Part shown: in pieces, positions 5,995 through 10,311 of the stretch
Layout of the letters: every line of letters starts with the position of its first letter
How positions within the stretch are numbered: position 1 is the first letter of the stretch
From: JBGTFE01 sp036403235
Lineage (GTDB): Bacteria; Acidobacteriota; Blastocatellia; Pyrinomonadales; Pyrinomonadaceae
Length of the DNA stretch: 10,311 nucleotides
Assembly: GCA_036403235.1 (NCBI GenBank)
Contig: DASWRI010000004.1
Span: 1 to 10,311 of the forward strand
Direction of reading: 5' to 3'
Translations under genes and position numbers: made by a program
The notes under the pieces: model-generated
The model's input: the letters and a program-made list of their open reading frames with translations, nothing else
What the model was told of the DNA's origin: nothing
The model's database searches: none

Positions 5995-7160
5995 ATTTCA
6001 TTCAAAAAACTCTCCCCTTCTTTTAATTTTAATCCGAAATTATCAGCAATCGTCTGGCCGACATCGGCCAGGCTTCCGCGCGTTCCGAGGTTGACGCCGC
6101 GTCGCGCGGATTGGCCGTAGACGAGAAGCGGCGCGTATTCGCGCGTGTGGTCTGAGCCCGGATAGGTCGGGTCGTTGCCGTGGTCGGCGGTAATGACGAA
6201 TAAATCGTCCCCGCGCATCGCTTTGAAAATCTCCGGCAGGCGCGCGTCGAAATCTTCCAGCGCTTTGGCGTAGCCTTCGGTGTCGCGCCGGTGACCGTAA
6301 AGCATATCGAAATCAACCAGATTCGAGAAAATCAAACCTCGCGAATCGGCATTTAAGGCTTTTATCGTCGAATCAATCGACTGGTCGTTGTTTTTGCCAA
6401 TCAAGTCTTCGGTGACGCCCATCGAATCGTAAATCGAAGCGATTTTGCCGACGCAGACGACGTCCAAGTTGTTTTCCTGCAAAACGGGCAGAAGATTGTC
6501 CGGCGGCGGCGGAACGGCGTAATCGTGCCGGTTTTCGGTGCGTTTGAAATCGGCGGCGTTGCGTCCGAGAAAAGGGCGCGCGATGACGCGGCCGACTTTG
6601 TCCTGGCCGTCGAGAATTTTTCTGGCCGTTTCGCAGATTTCGTAAAGCCGCTCAATCGGGATAATTTCCTCGTGCGCGGCGATTTGAAAAACCGAATCGG
6701 CCGACGTGTAAACAATCGGCTTGCCGGTTTTGACGTGTTCCTCGCCAAGCTCTTTGATGATTTCCGTGCCCGATGCCGGAACATTTCCCAAAACGCCCGG
6801 AACGCCCGTTTTTGCTACGAATTCTTCGATTATCCGCTGTGGAAAACCCTGTGGAAAAGTCGGGAAAGCCTTTTCCAGAACGATGCCCGCCATTTCCCAG
6901 TGCCCGGTCGTCGTGTCTTTGCCGTTCGATTTCAAAGTGCATTTGCCGTAGCAGCCGGAGGGATTTTCCGCAGCCGGGAAATTCGGCAAAGGCCGGATGT
7001 TTCCCAAACCTAATTTTTGCAGATTCGGCAGATTTACTTTTCGCGATTTTAAGACGTTTCCGAGAGTGTCGCTGCCGGCGTCGCCCCAATCCGCCGCGTC
7101 CGGCATTTCGCCGATTCCGGCGCTGTCCAAAACCATCAAAACGATTCGGTTAAATTTCAT
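5991..7160 (-). CDS. deoB: Phosphopentomutase DeoB
   Basis: The product has 389 residues, the normal length. It interconverts ribose (or deoxyribose) 1-phosphate and 5-phosphate, linking nucleoside phosphorylase products to the pentose phosphate pathway in the cytosol. It belongs to the alkaline-phosphatase superfamily and uses two manganese ions. Residues corresponding to those known in the Bacillus cereus enzyme are all present, one position earlier: Asp12 in VLDSAGIGEMPDA, nucleophile Thr84 in DTTTGHWE, Asp285 and His290 in NLVDFDMLYGH, Asp326-His327 in TADHGNDPT, and His338 in SDHTREYAP. The small cap domain with FLGR and VGRVIARPF follows the usual order. No Shine-Dalgarno sequence precedes the ATG; instead heptamer repeats reach to six bases or less from it. 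It lies downstream of the VWFA gene on the same strand, 88 bases away. No other nucleoside-salvage gene is present. Confidence 0.97.
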   Translation of the reverse strand: MKFNRIVLMVLDSAGIGEMPDAADWGDAGSDTLGNVLKSRKVNLPNLQKLGLGNIRPLPNFPAAENPSGCYGKCTLKSNGKDTTTGHWEMAGIVLEKAFPTFPQGFPQRIIEEFVAKTGVPGVLGNVPASGTEIIKELGEEHVKTGKPIVYTSADSVFQIAAHEEIIPIERLYEICETARKILDGQDKVGRVIARPFLGRNAADFKRTENRHDYAVPPPPDNLLPVLQENNLDVVCVGKIASIYDSMGVTEDLIGKNNDQSIDSTIKALNADSRGLIFSNLVDFDMLYGHRRDTEGYAKALEDFDARLPEIFKAMRGDDLFVITADHGNDPTYPGSDHTREYAPLLVYGQSARRGVNLGTRGSLADVGQTIADNFGLKLKEGESFLNEI

Positions 7161-7163
7161 AAT

Positions 7164-7251
7164 TTAAGTCTAAAGTCCAAAGTCCAAAGTCTCAAGTCGA
7201 GTGAAAAGCTGTTTTTCCGACCTGACACTTTGGACTTTGGACTTTGGACTA
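7164..7251. repeat. Inverted heptamer-repeat arms between VWFA gene and deoB
   Basis: The left arm holds about five tandem seven-base units ending AAGTC (7164-7198: TTAAGTC, TAAAGTC, CAAAGTC twice, TCAAGTC). The right arm (7227-7250) holds more than three units of GACTTTG in the opposite sense. Bases 7167-7190 and 7227-7250 are complementary over 24 bases with one mismatch, enclosing 36 bases. The right arm overlaps the stop codon of the VWFA gene (7249-7251), and the left arm almost touches the deoB start. RNA from the minus strand could fold into a long hairpin, but no T-run follows, so it is not a standard terminator; it could act on mRNA stability or deoB translation. Confidence 0.85.
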
Positions 7252-8361
7252 GTTTTTCGGCGCGGCGTAGCCTTCGCGTGCGCGGATTTGCGCTCCGGCG
7301 GGAATGCCTTTTAATTCGATTTTTATTTTGCGATATGTCCCGTCGCGCTTATCGTTCGAAGGATAATAGCCGAGACTGTATTTCGTGCCGATTTCGTCGG
7401 CGACTTTCTTAAAGGCGAGCCTTGCTTCGCTCAAATCCGCGACCGGAAAAACTTTTCCGCCGGAGGACTGCGCCAGAGTATTCATTTCCGAATCGGCCAG
7501 TTCGTATAATCTTTTGCTGATGGCGAGCCGCTCGAAATCGCCGAGCTGGCAGAAATCGGAAATTTTCTCGATGTTCGCTTTGGCGTCGAACATTCCGTAA
7601 TAACGCTTGATTTGCGCTTTTGAAAAACGCATCATCTCGCTCGAACAATCGCCGAGCAGGTTTTCTTCGAATTCTTCGCGCGTGTCGATTTGTATAAAAT
7701 ACGAGACGATTCCGGCCTGCGCGAGCTGTTCGCGGGCTTCTTCGAAATCGCCGCTGCTCGTCGAATCGACGCCGTCGGTGAGCGCGACGAGCGCGCGGCG
7801 GCCGCGAAATTCGTCTTTCGGCGGCTGGCTGAAAACCGTGCCGACGACTTGCAGAAGACTGTCGTAATAAGGCGTTCCGTTGCTCGTCGTAAGCCCGGCG
7901 AGAACGTTTTTGAGCTTGCTCTGGTCATCGGTCAAATCGCTTAGAACTTCACTCATCGAAGTCGATTTGTTGTTTTTTATACGGCTTTCGTAGGCGACGA
8001 TTGAAACTCTGTCGCCGGGGCGCAGGGAGGCGATAAAATTTTCGGCGGCGCGCTGGATAAGCGGCAAATCGGAGCGCGTCGAGCCGCTCGTGTCGAGCAG
8101 CAGCGCGATTTCAAACGGCGCGGCCGTCGCGTTAAAATCGGTGATTTCCTGTCGTTTTCCGTCTTCGTAAACGATGAAATTGCTTTGCTTGAGATTGAGC
8201 AGAGGCTTTCCCGCTTTGTCCGTCACGACAAACGGAACGTCGACGAGCTCGGTGTCGATGCGCAGCTCGTCGTCATCGTCCGTCTTTTTGTCCTGCGCGG
8301 CGAGCGAAAAGGTTAAGCCGAGGCTCAAAATCAGCATCAGGAAAACTTTTATCAAACGCAT
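7249..8361 (-). CDS. Secreted VWFA-domain protein, acidobacterial type (TIGR03436-like)
   Basis: The product has 370 residues. A signal peptide (basic MRLIK, core VFLMLILSLGLTFSL, cleavage after SLAA near residue 22) leads to an acidic stretch. Next is a short beta domain with RIDTELVDVPFVVTDKAGKP and FIVYEDGKRQEITDF (about 33-76), typical of the VWFA-related acidobacterial domain. The VWFA fold follows with a complete metal-ion site: DTSGST (90-95), Thr163 in NGTPYYD, and Asp196 in LTDGVDS. It can therefore bind a divalent ion and a protein ligand. An insertion of about 60 residues (225-285) with Cys239 and Cys271 is less usual and may carry a disulfide. The end (GTKYSLGYYPSNDKRDGTYRKIKIEL) is the usual C-terminal strand pair. 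It probably acts outside the cytosol in adhesion or protein assembly; the ligand is unknown. GAGAGG lies seven bases before the ATG. Confidence 0.9.
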   Translation of the reverse strand: MRLIKVFLMLILSLGLTFSLAAQDKKTDDDDELRIDTELVDVPFVVTDKAGKPLLNLKQSNFIVYEDGKRQEITDFNATAAPFEIALLLDTSGSTRSDLPLIQRAAENFIASLRPGDRVSIVAYESRIKNNKSTSMSEVLSDLTDDQSKLKNVLAGLTTSNGTPYYDSLLQVVGTVFSQPPKDEFRGRRALVALTDGVDSTSSGDFEEAREQLAQAGIVSYFIQIDTREEFEENLLGDCSSEMMRFSKAQIKRYYGMFDAKANIEKISDFCQLGDFERLAISKRLYELADSEMNTLAQSSGGKVFPVADLSEARLAFKKVADEIGTKYSLGYYPSNDKRDGTYRKIKIELKGIPAGAQIRAREGYAAPKN

Positions 8362-8381
8362 TTTTTACCTCTCGAAATGTT

Positions 8382-8411
8382 TTTATACGGTGATTTTTAT
8401 GATTTTAACAA
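8382..8411 (-). promoter_or_regulatory. Sigma70-type promoter for the VWFA gene
   Basis: On the minus strand TTGTTA (8411-8406) and TATAAA (8387-8382) are 18 bases apart, so the transcript would start close to the ribosome site, about 15 bases before the ATG at 8361. The rest of the 274-bp divergent gap up to 8635 is AT-rich and holds the promoter of the FG-GAP gene. Confidence 0.5.
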
Positions 8412-8498
8412 AATCCTCGCGCGAAATAAATCTCTTTCCGGCGAGGAAAAATTTTTAAGATAAAAAAAAGTTTCGAGTTGCCGCATTTTCTGAAAAAA

Positions 8499-8527
8499 TT
8501 GTAACCGTTTTCTAACTTTTTTATGCT
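8499..8527 (+). promoter_or_regulatory. Sigma70-type promoter for the FG-GAP protein
   Basis: TTGTAA at 8499-8504 and TATGCT at 8522-8527 are 17 bases apart. Start of transcription near 8534 would leave a leader of about 100 bases. The -35 hexamer is the same as that of the promoter at 1115. Confidence 0.6.
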
Positions 8528-8635
8528 ATGCTGTCTCTCAAATCAATTGAAAAACGTTTTGCTTCGAACAATTCCCCCGAGTTCACCTTTCGAGCAGTTG
8601 TTTTTTGCCATTATTTTGTTTTTGAGGAGAAAGAA

Positions 8636-10311
8636 ATGAAAAAGTTTTTAGGAAATTGGAAAATTTTATTGATGCCGTGTCTGGCATTGCTGGCCGGAGT
8701 CGGCATCATTCATCATACCGGAATCGGCATTTACACGGTAAAGGCCGACACCACGCCGCAGACTTTGCCGTTTAGCCAGAACTGGACGAATACCGGTTTG
8801 ATTACGGCCGACGATAACTGGAGCGGCGTGCCGGGAATCGTCGGTTATCGCGGCGACGATTTGAGCACGACGATTGACGTCGATTTGCGCACCGTCGTCG
8901 CCGACGGTTCGGCGACGCCGATTGACGTTAACGCCAACCGAACCGACCCGGACACTTTTACGTCGGGCGGCATCGCCGAGTTTGAAATTGCTAATCCGGT
9001 AGTTGCGTTTCAGGGTTCGGCAACGGCGGACATTCCGCATATCGTTATCCGTCTGAACACGACCGGATTCAGCAATATTCAGCTTTCCTACAACGCGCGC
9101 GACATCGACGCGGGAGCTGGCATCGACGCCGTTCAGCAGATTAATACGCAGTTTCGCGTTGGTGGAACGGGCAACTACGCCAACGTTACGGGCGGATATA
9201 TTCCCGATGCGACGAGCGGAGTCGCGACGGCGACGCTCGTTACGCCGGTCAGCGTAATGCTGCCCGCGACGGCAGATAATCAATCAATCGTCGAAATCAG
9301 AATTATGACGACCAACGCGCTCGGTTCGGACGAATTCGTCGGCATCGACGACATCAGCGTGACCGGAACTCCCGGAACTTTTACGCCTGCCGACGCGCCG
9401 CAGGATTTCAACGGCGATGGCAAAAGCGATTACGTCGTCGTCAGAAACGTCGGCGGCGGCCCTTCCGGACAAATGCGCTGGTTTTACAACACCAACGGAA
9501 CGGGCGCGCCGACCGTCGCGCTCGACTGGGGACTTAACGGCGACTTCTTTATGACCGAAGATTTCGACGGCGACGGCAAAGACGATATTACCGTCTGGCG
9601 AACGGGCGCGCCGACTGTCGCAGCCTTTTATATCTTAAACAGCGCGACCAACACGGCTCGCGTCGAAGCGTTCGGTCAAACCGGCGACACTCCGAAAGTC
9701 ATCGGCGATTACGACGGCGACGGAAAAGCAGACCCGGCGGTTTATCGTGCCGGCGCTTCTGCCGGATTGCAAAGCACATGGTTTTATCGCGGTTCTTTGA
9801 GCAACCCGTCGGGCAACGTCACATATGTTCCGTGGGGACAAAACGGCGACTTTGAAGCGCCGGGCGATTATGACGGCGACGGCAAGAACGATTTCGTCGT
9901 TCAGCGCAACAACGGCGGCGGTCAGGCTCGTTTCTGGCGACGCTTTGCTACCGGCGCGACCGACACCGTAGTTTTCGGAACGCCGACCGATGTCATTGTC
10001 CCGGGCGATTACGACGGCGACGGCAAGACCGACCTTGCCACCGTTAGAGGTTCGGGCGGAACGCTTTTATGGCATTATCTGTCAAGTATAAACGGCTCCA
10101 TTAATATATTTACCTTCGGATTGTCGGCGACGGACTTTGCGGCGCAGGGCGATTACGACGGCGACGGCAAGACGGATATTGCCGTTTGGCGGCCTGATAT
10201 CACTCCGGGACAGAGTAATTTCTACTCGCGCAATTCGACCAACGGGGCGACGACGTTCTTCCAATTGGGCGCTAACGGAGATTATCCGGTCGCTAACTGG
10301 AATCAGCACTA
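8636..10311 (+). CDS. Secreted FG-GAP/VCBS repeat protein, 3' end off the window (closes at base 142 if circular)
   Basis: ATG 8636 follows a strong ribosome site, GAGGAGA at 8624-8630. The frame stays open to the last base and, joined to base 142, gives 558 residues. A basic start with a hydrophobic stretch (WKILLMPCLALLAGVGII) and a VKA-D site near residue 36 mark export. Residues about 40-245 form a beta-rich domain with LPFSQNW near its start and DEFVGIDDISVTGTP at its end, as in carbohydrate-binding or jelly-roll N-terminal domains. Then six calcium-binding FG-GAP loops, D-F/Y-N/D-GDGK-x-D, begin at residues 257, 309, 358, 411, 458 and 506, spaced 47-53 apart, each with a following V/T-V-x-R strand. 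This is the layout of a beta propeller. The final blade (GANGDYPVANWNQH) lacks the calcium loop. There is no PEP-CTERM or LPXTG anchor. It probably lies on the cell surface or in the medium and binds proteins or sugars; the exact role is unknown. Confidence 0.92.
   Translation, partial: MKKFLGNWKILLMPCLALLAGVGIIHHTGIGIYTVKADTTPQTLPFSQNWTNTGLITADDNWSGVPGIVGYRGDDLSTTIDVDLRTVVADGSATPIDVNANRTDPDTFTSGGIAEFEIANPVVAFQGSATADIPHIVIRLNTTGFSNIQLSYNARDIDAGAGIDAVQQINTQFRVGGTGNYANVTGGYIPDATSGVATATLVTPVSVMLPATADNQSIVEIRIMTTNALGSDEFVGIDDISVTGTPGTFTPADAPQDFNGDGKSDYVVVRNVGGGPSGQMRWFYNTNGTGAPTVALDWGLNGDFFMTEDFDGDGKDDITVWRTGAPTVAAFYILNSATNTARVEAFGQTGDTPKVIGDYDGDGKADPAVYRAGASAGLQSTWFYRGSLSNPSGNVTYVPWGQNGDFEAPGDYDGDGKNDFVVQRNNGGGQARFWRRFATGATDTVVFGTPTDVIVPGDYDGDGKTDLATVRGSGGTLLWHYLSSINGSINIFTFGLSATDFAAQGDYDGDGKTDIAVWRPDITPGQSNFYSRNSTNGATTFFQLGANGDYPVANWNQH
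10171..10311 (+). repeat. Terminal direct repeat, right copy (141 bp)
   Basis: These bases are identical to 1-141 (see left copy). They lie inside the coding sequence of the FG-GAP protein, starting in the sixth DGDGK loop and ending inside the stop codon, of which only TA is present here. Confidence 0.97.

Noticed and set aside
7164..7251. Heptamer repeats as a CRISPR array
   Set aside because: Units are seven bases in direct tandem without spacers, and no cas gene is present.
7164..7251. Heptamer inverted repeat as a rho-independent terminator of the VWFA gene
   Set aside because: The stem is long, but the loop is 36 bases and no T-run follows it on either strand, so standard termination is not supported.
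8666..9283. Minus-strand 205-codon frame opposite the FG-GAP gene
   Set aside because: It is antisense to the signal-peptide and N-terminal domain of a clearly coding gene and has Arg/Asn/Val-rich filler composition. It arises from codon bias.
1..10311. tRNA, rRNA or plasmid replication origin with iterons
   Set aside because: No cloverleaf with a CCA-like end, no rRNA-like stretch, and no set of 17-22-bp direct repeats beside a Rep gene could be seen by eye.

Overview
The window is 10,311 bases of moderately GC-rich bacterial DNA whose first 141 bases are repeated exactly as its last 141 bases (1-141 and 10171-10311). Read as a circle, the unique length is 10,170 bp. The large secreted FG-GAP/VCBS protein that starts at 8636 then runs through the junction without a break and stops at 140-142, and a rho-independent terminator follows directly. 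Either this is a real circle or tandem repeat unit, or a de Bruijn assembler closed a chromosomal segment on a repeated 141-mer. Gene content alone suggests chromosomal DNA: I see no replication initiator, partition gene, mobilisation gene or integrase. The organism is most likely an acidobacterium, probably of the Blastocatellia/Pyrinomonas type. This is an inference from the acidobacterial-type VWFA protein, the DGDGKxD-repeat secreted protein and the PDZ-membrane-GAF-SpoIIE phosphatase; there is no rRNA gene to confirm it.

Layout, left to right. Positions 1-142 hold the tail of the FG-GAP gene and 161-202 its terminator. Positions 246-565 hold a broken GNAT acetyltransferase that has lost its central acetyl-CoA-binding part and carries an in-frame stop. 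Its end overlaps the start of an intact RimJ/RimL-type GNAT acetyltransferase (558-1085). A small secreted protein of unknown role follows from its own promoter (1200-1550) and ends at a perfect 27-bp hairpin (1569-1627) that can terminate transcription from both sides.

From 1807 to 5395 the minus strand carries a tight three-gene operon, read from right to left: a PDZ/multi-TM/GAF/SpoIIE-type PP2C phosphatase, a 228-residue protein I do not recognise, and a DUF4286-like small protein. Beyond its end lies a possible frameshifted remnant (1625-1806). A 360-bp AT-rich divergent region then leads to a small exported, possibly lipid-anchored, Pro/Thr-rich protein (5755-5994). Its stop codon overlaps, tail to tail, the stop codon of deoB (phosphopentomutase, minus strand, 5991-7160).

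Upstream of deoB is a pair of inverted heptamer-repeat arms (7164-7251), then a secreted VWFA-domain protein (minus strand, 7249-8361). The VWFA gene and the FG-GAP gene are divergently transcribed from a shared 274-bp region with a plausible sigma70 promoter for each. The genes do not form one pathway. They are a mix of nucleoside salvage (deoB), partner-switch type signalling (phosphatase operon), acetyltransferases and exported proteins, as expected of an ordinary chromosomal neighbourhood. The points most worth following up are the circular closure, the inverted heptamer repeat at deoB, the operon with the unknown protein, and the decaying genes.
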